Source: Chloroflexota bacterium (GTDB taxonomy: Bacteria > Chloroflexota > UBA6077 > CF-72). Taken from it: a stretch of 6,701 bases of DNA. Of this stretch, positions 1 through 6,563 are shown piece by piece. A program made the position numbers and the translations under genes. The DNA lies in NCBI GenBank assembly GCA_019242065.1, contig JAFAWJ010000246.1, positions 1-6,701 of the forward strand, in the 5' to 3' direction. The notes under the pieces were generated by a model. The model saw only the letters and a program-made list of their open reading frames with translations. It was not told the origin of the DNA and did not search any database. Position 1 is the stretch's first letter, and every line of letters begins with the position of its first letter.

Positions 1-456
1 GACACCGCGGTAATACGGCGGATTGAACAGCACGACGTCGAAGCGCTCGGATTCGACGGGCGCAAACAAATCTCCCTGGCGGACGTCGACCTCGAGGTTA
101 TTGAGCAGCGCATTGACGCGCGTGCAGCGGACAGCGCTGGGGTTGATGTCGACGGCGACCACCTGGCAGCCGCGCCGGGCGGCTGCCAGGCCGCAGGCGC
201 CGGAGCCACTGCCAAGGTCCAGCACGCGTGCACCGGTCCTCAACCCGTCAAGCCTCGACGCCAGAAAGGCCCCTGAACGCAATAGCTTCGGGTTAAAAAC
301 GTCTGGCAGCACGACCAACTGGAGTCCGTCGACGTCTTCCAAGATAGTCCGCCGGTATTGACGGGAGTCGATCAGTGCGAGTTTGACACGAAGAATGTTG
401 CGCCACAGCCGACGTGTGAACTGGTCGGGTTGCACAAAAGACAGCGTGGTACTCAT
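1..456 (-). CDS. Class I SAM-dependent methyltransferase, HemK/HEMK2-like with NPPY motif (partial, C-terminus off window)
   Basis: Predicted to transfer a methyl group from SAM, most likely to an amide or ring nitrogen. The first 152 residues are visible, read from ATG at 456-454 to the window edge with no stop. A helical N-terminal part (about 1-50) leads to PDVFNP (51-56), resembling the entry segment of MTS/HemK-type enzymes. SAM motif I is VLDLGSGSG (78-86), the acidic ribose-binding motif is VDINP (102-106), and the catalytic NPPY is at 145-148 (bases 13-24). NPPY is typical of PrmC/HemK and the archaeal/eukaryotic HEMK2 group, which methylate release-factor glutamine; related MTS enzymes modify RNA bases. 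The start overlaps the upstream radical SAM stop as ATGA. A GAGG at 467-470 lies 10 nt upstream, inside that gene. As last gene of a radical SAM operon it may act on a pathway product rather than on a release factor. Family is secure; substrate unknown. Confidence 0.87.
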   Translation of the reverse strand, partial: MSTTLSFVQPDQFTRRLWRNILRVKLALIDSRQYRRTILEDVDGLQLVVLPDVFNPKLLRSGAFLASRLDGLRTGARVLDLGSGSGACGLAAARRGCQVVAVDINPSAVRCTRVNALLNNLEVDVRQGDLFAPVESERFDVVLFNPPYYRGV

Positions 457-1856
457 GCGCGCTCGACCTCGCGCTCGGTCAGCAGCATGCCCATCTGGCC
501 CAGTTTGGCGCTCAGAAACGAGCGCGCCATGCGCGGATAACTTCGACCGGGGCTGCGCCGCTGGCGATGGAGGGCGACTTCGCTCACCATCCACCGCGTC
601 GCGAACTGGTAGTAGCGTGGCGAATGCCGACCGGCGATCGTGTAGTCGCGATCCGAGCCGGTCTCCCAGTCGCCGCGAGCGATGACTTTATCGGCAACCG
701 TCTTGTAGTACGGCGTGCCCTTGATGGGATACGCGACCGTCGTCAGGAAGGTATCTGGACCGGCCTCTTTCAGGTGCTCGACGGTGGCCTCCAGGTCCGA
801 CCGGTCTTCGCCGTCGTAGCCGAGCATGATGAACATGCCCACCTCGATACCGTGCTTTTGCAGCAGGTGGACCATGTCGCGGACGCGCTCGGCGTTGGTG
901 CGCCGCTTCATGCGGTCCAGGATTTTTTGGGAGCCGCTTTCGGCGCCAATCCACAACCGGTAGCAGCCCAGACGTGCCAGGGTTTCGACCACTTCTTCGT
1001 TGAGGCGATCCTCACGTGAGATCGTCTCGAATGGCAGGTGAAAGCCGCGCCGCTCCATTTCGGCGGTGTACTCGAATAGCCATTTGTGGTTGATGGTGAA
1101 CACGTCATCCGCGTACCAGAGCAGGTCGGGGTGATAGGTGTCGACGATGTGCTCCACTTCGTCCACCACATTCAGCGGCGAGCGACGGCGATGCGAGTAG
1201 CCGAAGACTGAGTGGCTGCACCATGTACAGGTGTACGGACAGCCGCGCGCGGTGATCAGCGACACGGAGCCCTGACCATGGTGCTTGCGCCAGATGTTGA
1301 CGTACTCGTGCTGGTCGATGGCGGCCCGATCCGGAAATGGCTGGGCGTCCAGGTCGGCAATCATCGGCCGGGGTTCGGTGCGCACGATCGTCCCGTCGTC
1401 GTCACGAAAGACGATGCCCTGGATCCCGCCGAGCCGCGTGGGTCCGTGCTGGACCAGATGCGGGACCAGCTCCTCCAGAGTGAGTTCGCCCTCGCCGAGA
1501 GCGATCACGTCCGCGCCGCGCCAGAGATATTCGTCCAGGTAATTGGCCGGATCCGGACCGCCGACGACCACGTAGCTGCCGACGGCTTTCGCGGCGCCGA
1601 TCACCTGGAGGACCCTGGAGCGGGTCATGAGGTTGCTGTACACCCCGACAACCGGCGGACGTTCGCGCTCCAGGTAGTGCTGCAGGTCCTCGAAGTGGCG
1701 GAACGTGGTGTCGAACAGGTCGGTAGCGATGCCGCGCGACTTCAGATGCGAGCTGACGTACAGCAGGCCAAGCGGCGGATAGGGCTTCATCACCGCCAGC
1801 TCGTGCGGGTCTTCGTACAGAAAATAGCCGTGCGTGAGCAGAACGTCGGCTGGCAT
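453..1856 (-). CDS. B12-binding domain radical SAM enzyme, copy 1 (467 aa)
   Basis: Cytosolic iron-sulfur enzyme expected to cleave SAM to a 5'-deoxyadenosyl radical and to use a bound corrinoid. Residues 1-150 look like a cobalamin-binding Rossmann domain: hydrophobic start, PYPPLG (25-30), VVVGGP (96-101), and the ALGEGE stretch (119-124) typical of the BchE-like class. No DxHxxG motif is visible, as is usual in B12 radical SAM proteins. The radical SAM core follows, with CxxxCxxC as C206, C210, C213 (GCPYTCTWC) for the 4Fe-4S cluster, WYADDVF (247-253) and WIGAESGS (302-309). A basic tail (about 410-467) ends the protein. The length is normal for the class. Members do methylation at unactivated carbons, cyclisations or ring rearrangements, so the reaction cannot be named. 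The ATG overlaps the preceding radical SAM gene by one base (TGATG). No good Shine-Dalgarno is seen, which suggests translation by re-initiation. Confidence 0.93.
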   Translation of the reverse strand: MPADVLLTHGYFLYEDPHELAVMKPYPPLGLLYVSSHLKSRGIATDLFDTTFRHFEDLQHYLERERPPVVGVYSNLMTRSRVLQVIGAAKAVGSYVVVGGPDPANYLDEYLWRGADVIALGEGELTLEELVPHLVQHGPTRLGGIQGIVFRDDDGTIVRTEPRPMIADLDAQPFPDRAAIDQHEYVNIWRKHHGQGSVSLITARGCPYTCTWCSHSVFGYSHRRRSPLNVVDEVEHIVDTYHPDLLWYADDVFTINHKWLFEYTAEMERRGFHLPFETISREDRLNEEVVETLARLGCYRLWIGAESGSQKILDRMKRRTNAERVRDMVHLLQKHGIEVGMFIMLGYDGEDRSDLEATVEHLKEAGPDTFLTTVAYPIKGTPYYKTVADKVIARGDWETGSDRDYTIAGRHSPRYYQFATRWMVSEVALHRQRRSPGRSYPRMARSFLSAKLGQMGMLLTEREVERA

Positions 1857-3367
1857 CAGTCGGTGGCGGCCTCGACCGGTATCAGGTTGACCAGACCGGT
1901 GTGCGGTGCACGAGCACGGCGCTCGAGCTCCAGCCGCATGACCGGCAGCGAGACCTTGCTGCGCACGATGGCAGCGTACAGGCGGAGTCGGCGGCGAAGG
2001 GTCGGATGCCCAAAGCGCAGCTCATCTGAGGCGCGCTGGGCTCGAAACTCGCGATGCAGCACGCGATGCAACCAGCGATAAAACGCCGTACTGAACGGGC
2101 CGTTGTACAGCATGGCCAGGTCTTCGGAGTCCTGCCAGTTCTGTTTGCTGCCGAGCTCGTGCTGGACGGCGGTAAAAAAGCGGGTGCCGGGCAGCGGATA
2201 CGACACCGACATGCCGATGTCGTCTGGATGACAGTCGCGGACCATCTGGAGGGTGTGTTCGACGTCCGCGCGGGTTTCGCCCGGGTACCCGAATTGGAGG
2301 AAAAATCCGACCTGGATGCCGGCCGCGTGCAGACGCTCGGCGGTGGCGTAGATGTCTTCGACGCGCGTGCCTTTTTCCATGGCGTCCAGGATCTTCTGGG
2401 AGCCGGATTCGGCGCCGACCCAGATGCGCTGTGCGCCGGCGCGCCGCAACGCGTCGATCGTGTCGCCTTTGAGGATCAGGTCGGCGCGCTGGAGGCTCTT
2501 GAACGGCAGCCGCGCGTCGTTGGCTTCGACGTGGTCCGCGAATTGCTCGACCCAGCCGGGGATCAGGCCAAAGATGTCGTCGACGAACCAGATGTGGTCG
2601 GGGCGGAAGGTGCGTTTGAGCCAGGCGATCTCCTCCGCGACGTTGGCCGCCGAGCGGACGTGATAGCGCTGGCCCCAAATAGGTTTGGCGCACCAGTTGC
2701 AGTGATACGGGCAGCCGCGCGAGGTGGCGACGTTCATCGAGTAGTACCCGTGATGCGTCTGCCAGATCGTTCGGTAGCGTTCGACGTCGACCAGGTCCCA
2801 GGCGGGAAACGGCAAGGCGTCGAGGTCTTTCAGGTCCGGTCGACGGGGGTTGATCTGGAGCTGCCCGTCGCGGGTCCAGGCGAGGCCGAGGATGTCCTCC
2901 ATGCGGGCATCCGAGCGATCGAGCAAGACGTCGAGCAGCTCACCCAGGGTTTCTTCCCCTTCGCCGATGAGGACGTAGTCGGCGCCCGCGTCCAGGTATG
3001 CCTGGGCATGATCGGTCGCGTCCGAACCGGCGATCACGACCGTGCAGCCGCGTTGTTTGGCCATGCGCGCCATGGCAAAGGCGGCCTCGCGCATGCGCAA
3101 CAGGCACATCTTGGACAGATAGTTGAAATTGTCCTCATACAGGACCGCGATTCTGGGACAGCTTTGTGCCAGCGCCTGGTCCCACTCCGCCTCCGATTCG
3201 GCCAGCATCGCGTCGAACAGGCCGACGCTGTGCCCGCGCGCGCGCAGATAGCTGGCGGCGTACAGTGCACCCAGCGGCGGGTAGGGCTGCATGGCGGCCC
3301 ACAGCTTGGGGTCGAAGCGCAGGAAGTAGGACTGTCCCAGGAGGACGTCGACCCGCGCCTGGGTCAT
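1856..3367 (-). CDS. B12-binding domain radical SAM enzyme, copy 2 (503 aa)
   Basis: Second cobalamin-dependent radical SAM enzyme, clearly paralogous to the next gene in the operon. The N-terminal corrinoid-binding domain (about 1-150) carries PYPPLG (28-33), VVIAGSDA (110-117) and LIGEGEE (133-139); the classical DxHxxG is absent. The radical SAM core has TSRGCPYHCNWC (215-226) with cluster ligands C219, C223 and C226, then WFVDDIFG (260-267), WVGAESGS (316-323) and FGYPGE (359-364). A C-terminal region of about 100 residues is rich in Arg and aromatic residues. The start is supported by a GGAG at 3375-3378, 7 nt before ATG 3367, and by the ATGA overlap with the upstream nucleotidyltransferase-like gene. 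Known B12 radical SAM proteins include BchE, HpnP-type methylases and antibiotic C-methyltransferases. This sequence does not point to any one of them, so only the class is called. Two copies in tandem suggest two steps on one substrate or a heteromeric enzyme (inference). Confidence 0.94.
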   Translation of the reverse strand: MTQARVDVLLGQSYFLRFDPKLWAAMQPYPPLGALYAASYLRARGHSVGLFDAMLAESEAEWDQALAQSCPRIAVLYEDNFNYLSKMCLLRMREAAFAMARMAKQRGCTVVIAGSDATDHAQAYLDAGADYVLIGEGEETLGELLDVLLDRSDARMEDILGLAWTRDGQLQINPRRPDLKDLDALPFPAWDLVDVERYRTIWQTHHGYYSMNVATSRGCPYHCNWCAKPIWGQRYHVRSAANVAEEIAWLKRTFRPDHIWFVDDIFGLIPGWVEQFADHVEANDARLPFKSLQRADLILKGDTIDALRRAGAQRIWVGAESGSQKILDAMEKGTRVEDIYATAERLHAAGIQVGFFLQFGYPGETRADVEHTLQMVRDCHPDDIGMSVSYPLPGTRFFTAVQHELGSKQNWQDSEDLAMLYNGPFSTAFYRWLHRVLHREFRAQRASDELRFGHPTLRRRLRLYAAIVRSKVSLPVMRLELERRARAPHTGLVNLIPVEAATD

Positions 3368-4326
3368 GCTTCAGCTCCGAGTGCCTGCAGACGCTCGGCG
3401 TAGCGACTCAGGGTCGCCTGCCCGTGATCGCCGAAGTGGCCCTTGCACCAGTCCGGACCGAAAGCCGCCTCGGCGTGGCCGTTGCCCTGATTGCCCAGTT
3501 TGCGGACCTTGCGCATCATCTCCCAGCGCTCGAGGGGCGAGCACATCCGACTGCGCAGCGTGCTTTCGACCCAGCGATGAGTGCGGCGGTCGGACGGCTC
3601 GACGGCGGCCATGCGCCGGGGTGTGCCGCTCGCATTCGGCAGATACGCGTACGTCCACCGATTCAGCTCGCGCAACTGCTGGTACGTCGCCATCCCGGTC
3701 AGGGGCACCATCTGGGCAACTTCGTGGGCAGTGAACAGGTTGCGCTCGGACAACTCCAGTGCTCGCTCGGAGAGAAAGTAGTTCGGACACAGCTCGGTGC
3801 CGTGCATGGCGGCCATTCGCACCAGGCCGACGATCAGGGCGCGGCACAGCCAGAGTCGACCGGGCTCGGTGATGATCAGGTAGTCGATGTCGGCGTCGGC
3901 CATGTTGTCCATGGCCAGCGCGCCGGTCACCGCGACCATGCGGACGAACGGCAGATTGCTGATGCGACGGCCGTAATGCACGCCGCGATGCCAGAAGTCG
4001 GTAGCCTGGGCCGCGCGTGCCTTGCGAGTCTCGACCAGCGCTTCGCGGCCGGCGAGGGTGAAATAGCGACCCGACCGACTGAGCTCGCGCGGCGGCTGGG
4101 TCTGCAGCAGCGAGCGCAGCGGGCCGCGGCCTGCCGAGACGCCGATCAGGTAGCGATGGATCTCGTCGGCAGTTAGGGGGTAATCGAAGACGTCGGCGTA
4201 GGCGACGGTCTCGACAACGGCGCGTTCGAGGGCGGCCCGAGTTGGCTCGAGCCGGTCGCTGCGGCTTCGCCGCGGCTCAACCGACGCGGTCAGACCGCCG
4301 CTGCTCATTTGCGTCCGCCGACGCAC
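3364..4326 (-). CDS. Winged-helix plus nucleotidyltransferase-fold protein (320 aa)
   Basis: First gene of the operon. Residues about 33-98 resemble a winged-helix domain: VAYADVFDYPLT (41-52) followed by a helix and a GRYFTLAGRE wing (86-95). A Pol-beta-like nucleotidyltransferase core follows: a glycine-containing turn TGALAMDN (134-141) and the acidic cluster DADID (144-148), then a hydrophobic strand. This matches the G-S/A...DxD pattern of minimal nucleotidyltransferases, with Ala in place of the usual Ser after Gly135. Next come CPNYFLSE (180-187) and an LFTAHEVAQMVPL stretch (197-209), which I recognise as recurring in a widespread uncharacterised family. The C-terminus holds a Trp/Cys/His-containing tail (290-301). 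Residues 1-30 are basic and look unconserved. The reading starts with GTG at 4326; an in-frame ATG at 4308 is equally possible, and neither has a good Shine-Dalgarno. The protein could transfer a nucleotide to a substrate or be a catalytically altered sensor. The domain call is good; the role is unknown. Confidence 0.82.
   Translation of the reverse strand: MRRRTQMSSGGLTASVEPRRSRSDRLEPTRAALERAVVETVAYADVFDYPLTADEIHRYLIGVSAGRGPLRSLLQTQPPRELSRSGRYFTLAGREALVETRKARAAQATDFWHRGVHYGRRISNLPFVRMVAVTGALAMDNMADADIDYLIITEPGRLWLCRALIVGLVRMAAMHGTELCPNYFLSERALELSERNLFTAHEVAQMVPLTGMATYQQLRELNRWTYAYLPNASGTPRRMAAVEPSDRRTHRWVESTLRSRMCSPLERWEMMRKVRKLGNQGNGHAEAAFGPDWCKGHFGDHGQATLSRYAERLQALGAEA
3375..3378 (-). promoter_or_regulatory. 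Shine-Dalgarno GGAG for radical SAM copy 2
   Basis: GGAG on the minus strand, 7 nt before the ATG at 3367. It lies within the last codons of the upstream nucleotidyltransferase-like gene. It is the clearest ribosome binding site in the window and supports both the chosen start and translation of the downstream gene from a shared mRNA. Confidence 0.6.
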
Positions 4327-4490
4327 GGGTAGATCGGTGGCTGCACGATGTCTCTTTGAGATCGTCGCTTGTTGATTGAGTACGAACAGGCCCCTGTCGC
4401 GGGATTGTTACCTGTCCGTCTGCCTACGGTACACGACCGGCAACGCCGTCAACTATCGACCTGCATCATCGGGGACTAGCCTGTAGCCCA
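4327..4490. promoter_or_regulatory. Divergent intergenic region, presumed promoters for both blocks
   Basis: This 164-bp stretch is the only non-coding gap in the window and separates the minus-strand radical SAM operon from the plus-strand flippase. It is visibly more AT-rich in 4350-4410 than the flanking genes. For the plus strand, TAGCCT at 4477-4482 fits a TAnnnT -10 box ending 8 nt before the GTG at 4491, which would give a leaderless or near-leaderless transcript; no Shine-Dalgarno lies at a useful distance. I see no convincing -35 box. For the minus strand no clear -10/-35 pair stands out. A short dyad lies at 4386-4397 and is listed separately. The promoter role is inferred from gene orientation. 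Confidence 0.5.
4386..4397. promoter_or_regulatory. Short inverted repeat, possible operator
   Basis: ACAGG-CC-CCTGT is a 12-bp dyad with 5-bp arms and a 2-bp centre, in the divergent intergenic region. A further CCTGT half-site lies at 4411-4415, 18 bp downstream of the CCTGT at 4393 and so close to two helical turns. The placement between divergent genes suits a regulator binding site. The arms are short and could arise by chance in GC-rich DNA. The hairpin is too small for a terminator and has no T-tract. Confidence 0.25.
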
Positions 4491-5804
4491 GTGAGGCGTC
4501 TCACGCTGGATCCGCTCACTCGCGGCTGGGCGGTGGTCACCTCGGCCGGCGTCGTGCGGCTGGGTCTGGGCTTTGTGGCGTCGCTGTTGATCGCCAGGGC
4601 GCTGGGACCGGCCGACTTCGGGACCTACGCGGTGCTGGCGGCGACGGTCGGCATCGTCGGCACGCTGGCGGAAGGCGGACTGACGGAGGCGGCCGTGCTG
4701 CGCATCTCGTCGGCGTGGCCGGCCAGGCCCGAGGCGGCGGAGATGCGCGCGCGGAGTTTTTTCTGGCTGCGCCTCGGCCTGTCCGCGCTGATCGTGGGTG
4801 TTGGCTGTGCGATGGCGAGCTTGATCTCGAGCCGCGTGTTGAACGACGTCGACGTCGGGCTGCTGCGCTGGGCGCTGATCGGAATCGTGGCCACCGCCGC
4901 CAGCGGAGCGCTCAGCGCCGTGCTGCAGGCGACTGGCGGCTTTGGACGCATGTCGTCGCTGATATTGATCAACACCGGGCTGACCGCCGTGCTGGCGCTC
5001 GTGCTGGCTGCCATCGGACGGCTCGACCTGCTGAGCACGCTGATCATCCTGGGTATCGGCACGTCGCTGGTCACCTACGCGGCCGCCGCGCGCATGCTGC
5101 CACTCGGTTTTCGATTGCGCCTGCCGTCCTGGGACGACCTGGCAACGGAGGCCAGACAGCTCTTTGAGACGGGTCGCTGGCTATGGATCGCCAGTCTGTT
5201 TGCGATGCTGACCGCCAACGCCGAGGTGCTGCTGCTCAATCAGCGCGTAGCCCTGACGCTGGTGGGCACGTATGCGCTGGCGCTGAACCTGGCCACCAAG
5301 GCAGACGTCGTCAACCAGAGCCTGTACACGGTGTTGCTGCCTGGCATCGCCAGCGTCGACGTGCGGACGCAACTGCGCGACTATGTCCGCCGCGGGCTGG
5401 TGCGAAGCGCGGGCATCTGTCTGGTGCTGCTGGTCCTGATCCCGTTTGCACAGCCGCTGATCGTGCTGATCTATGGGCCGGCGTATGCGCAATCGGTGAT
5501 CTATTTTCAGCTACTGCTCGGGGTGATGATGTTCGACGTGCTCCTGACGCCGCTGCTGCTGCTGCCGCTGGCGTATCGGCAGGCGAAGGTGCTGGCCGCG
5601 GCGGACGGGGTGCGAGCCGTGACGCTCGTGGTGGTCGCAGTGGCGCTGATTCCGGTGTACGGCCCGTTTGGCGCGATTGCGGGACGCTTCGCCGCCCGGG
5701 TCGCCGGCGCGCTGCTGGTGCTGGCGGCACTGTTCGTCACGAGCCGCTCAGGCCGACAGGCGCTCGAGGTCCAGCACCCAGAACCGACCAGCGTTCTGGA
5801 CTAG
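4491..5804 (+). CDS. Wzx-type polysaccharide/oligosaccharide flippase, MOP superfamily (437 aa)
   Basis: Inner-membrane protein expected to flip lipid-linked oligosaccharide units across the cytoplasmic membrane for surface glycan assembly. It is highly hydrophobic, with about 12 predicted membrane segments (roughly 13-36, 44-64, 89-111, 124-146, 155-176, 179-199, 228-249, 255-285, 304-330, 335-361, 372-389 and 391-417). The segment ARALGPADFGTYAVL (35-49), between the first two helices, is the hallmark of Wzx/RfbX-type and related polysaccharide biosynthesis proteins. IYGPAY (327-332) is another typical spot, and the length is usual for the family. It starts with GTG at 4491, with no close Shine-Dalgarno but a possible -10 box 8 nt upstream. 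The gene is divergent from the radical SAM operon and tail-to-tail with a methyltransferase, overlapping it by 57 bp, so its last 19 codons including the stop are also coding on the other strand. The exported glycan cannot be inferred. A MATE drug exporter or MurJ is less likely from the motif. Confidence 0.93.
   Translation: MRRLTLDPLTRGWAVVTSAGVVRLGLGFVASLLIARALGPADFGTYAVLAATVGIVGTLAEGGLTEAAVLRISSAWPARPEAAEMRARSFFWLRLGLSALIVGVGCAMASLISSRVLNDVDVGLLRWALIGIVATAASGALSAVLQATGGFGRMSSLILINTGLTAVLALVLAAIGRLDLLSTLIILGIGTSLVTYAAAARMLPLGFRLRLPSWDDLATEARQLFETGRWLWIASLFAMLTANAEVLLLNQRVALTLVGTYALALNLATKADVVNQSLYTVLLPGIASVDVRTQLRDYVRRGLVRSAGICLVLLVLIPFAQPLIVLIYGPAYAQSVIYFQLLLGVMMFDVLLTPLLLLPLAYRQAKVLAAADGVRAVTLVVVAVALIPVYGPFGAIAGRFAARVAGALLVLAALFVTSRSGRQALEVQHPEPTSVLD
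5748..5804. other. Antisense 3' overlap of two coding genes (57 bp)
   Basis: The flippase (plus strand, stop TAG 5802-5804) and the methyltransferase (minus strand, stop TGA 5750-5748) end inside one another. On the minus strand the overlap encodes the methyltransferase's final strand, FWVLDLERL, a hydrophobic element expected in this fold. On the plus strand it encodes a hydrophilic tail after the last membrane helix of the flippase. There is no room for an intergenic terminator, so the two transcripts must run into each other or end within coding sequence. Confidence 0.85.
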
Positions 5805-6563
5805 CGGCCAGTGGCCAGTTCTCAGGTCCACGGCCTGCAGGCTCTTGACGACGACCGGGGGTACGCGGCGGACGGTATGCGGCGGGCGCACCGAGCCCAG
5901 CGCGTACGCGCCACGCAGGACAAAGTGATCCCGGAAAAAACGTCGGTAGGCTTCGTGCGGAAAATACAGGCTGTGCCGCACCGCGCGACCGCCAATGGTG
6001 AAGTCGCGCGTGGTTCGGCGACCCACCTGACCCGCCGACGGCCAGTCGCCATGGGCCACGTAGCCGAGCCATTCCCACAGACTGAAGCGATTCAGCAGGT
6101 GCAGGATCAGTCGACCGTGGGGCCTGACCAGCGCATATGCGTCGACGGCGAACTGCCGCAGGTCCGGCAGGGTGCTCAGGCCGGCGAACGCCGAGATCAG
6201 ACCATCGAACCGCTCGCCACTCAGTGATCCGAGGTCGTGAACCGACAGAATCCGGGACTGGACAGCGTGTTCCAGGCCGGCCGAGGCGACCCTGGCCCGA
6301 CACTGGGCGATCATCTCGGGCGAAAAATCGATAGCCAGCACACTGATCCCTCGGCGAGCCAGGTACACCGCGTCGATGCCCGTGCCACATCCGACGTCCA
6401 GGACGCGGGCGCCGGGTTTGAAGACATGTGCGTAATGGCGGTGGAGCACCGTTCGCATCCACAGGTCGCCCTGGACCTGGGCATCGTAGGTAGCGGCGAT
6501 GGCGTCGTAGGCGAGCGCGCCGCTGCTCAGGCCGGGCTGCGGCGCCCCAGGGACAGCGTGCAC
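5748..6563 (-). CDS. Class I SAM-dependent methyltransferase (Methyltransf_25/11 type)
   Basis: Soluble SAM-dependent methyltransferase, probably acting on a small molecule, sugar or lipid. Numbered from GTG at 6563 (271 aa), it has the N-terminal YDAIAATYD helix (19-27), motif I VLDVGCGTG (54-62), the acidic motif LAIDFSPEM (76-84), and motif FDGLISAFAGLSTL (119-132), followed by a C-terminal half with GRLILHLLNR and a final strand FWVLDLERL. The start is uncertain. The open frame runs to an ATG at 6692, but that part is a frame-shifted reading of the upstream SPASM gene. The first internal ATG (about residue 36) comes after the conserved YD helix, so it is too late. Real choices are GTG 6563, with AAGG 7 nt upstream, or CTG 6530, which forms a CTGA overlap with the upstream stop and gives 260 aa. 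The gene follows the SPASM gene in the same direction, probably co-transcribed, and ends inside the flippase's 3' end. Confidence 0.88.
   Translation of the reverse strand: MHAVPGAPQPGLSSGALAYDAIAATYDAQVQGDLWMRTVLHRHYAHVFKPGARVLDVGCGTGIDAVYLARRGISVLAIDFSPEMIAQCRARVASAGLEHAVQSRILSVHDLGSLSGERFDGLISAFAGLSTLPDLRQFAVDAYALVRPHGRLILHLLNRFSLWEWLGYVAHGDWPSAGQVGRRTTRDFTIGGRAVRHSLYFPHEAYRRFFRDHFVLRGAYALGSVRPPHTVRRVPPVVVKSLQAVDLRTGHWPLVQNAGRFWVLDLERLSA

Noticed and set aside
1..456. DNA adenine methyltransferase of a restriction-modification system, from the NPPY motif
   Set aside because: The order of motifs (motif I, DINP, NPPY) and the short spacing fit HemK/MTS enzymes, and no endonuclease or target-recognition domain is visible nearby.
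1212..2081. Plus-strand open frame of 289 codons antisense to both radical SAM genes
   Set aside because: It crosses the junction of two well-supported minus-strand genes and shows no domain or ribosome binding site; a shadow frame.
2054..3403. Plus-strand open frame of about 450 codons antisense to radical SAM copy 2
   Set aside because: It mirrors a gene with clear radical SAM motifs. The translation has no recognisable domain and looks like a codon-bias shadow in GC-rich DNA.
4386..4397. Rho-independent terminator at the dyad
   Set aside because: The arms are only 5 bp and no T-run follows on either strand. Both flanking genes start here rather than end.
5737..6462. Minus-strand open frame of 241 codons over the methyltransferase
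   Set aside because: A different frame of the same strand. It is Arg/Pro/Gly-rich with no motifs, while the chosen frame has complete SAM-binding motifs.
6527..6563. Possible frameshifted fusion of the SPASM protein with the methyltransferase
   Set aside because: The SPASM domain appears complete at its C-terminus, and the methyltransferase has a full N-terminal helix right after the junction. Two overlapping genes explain this without an error.
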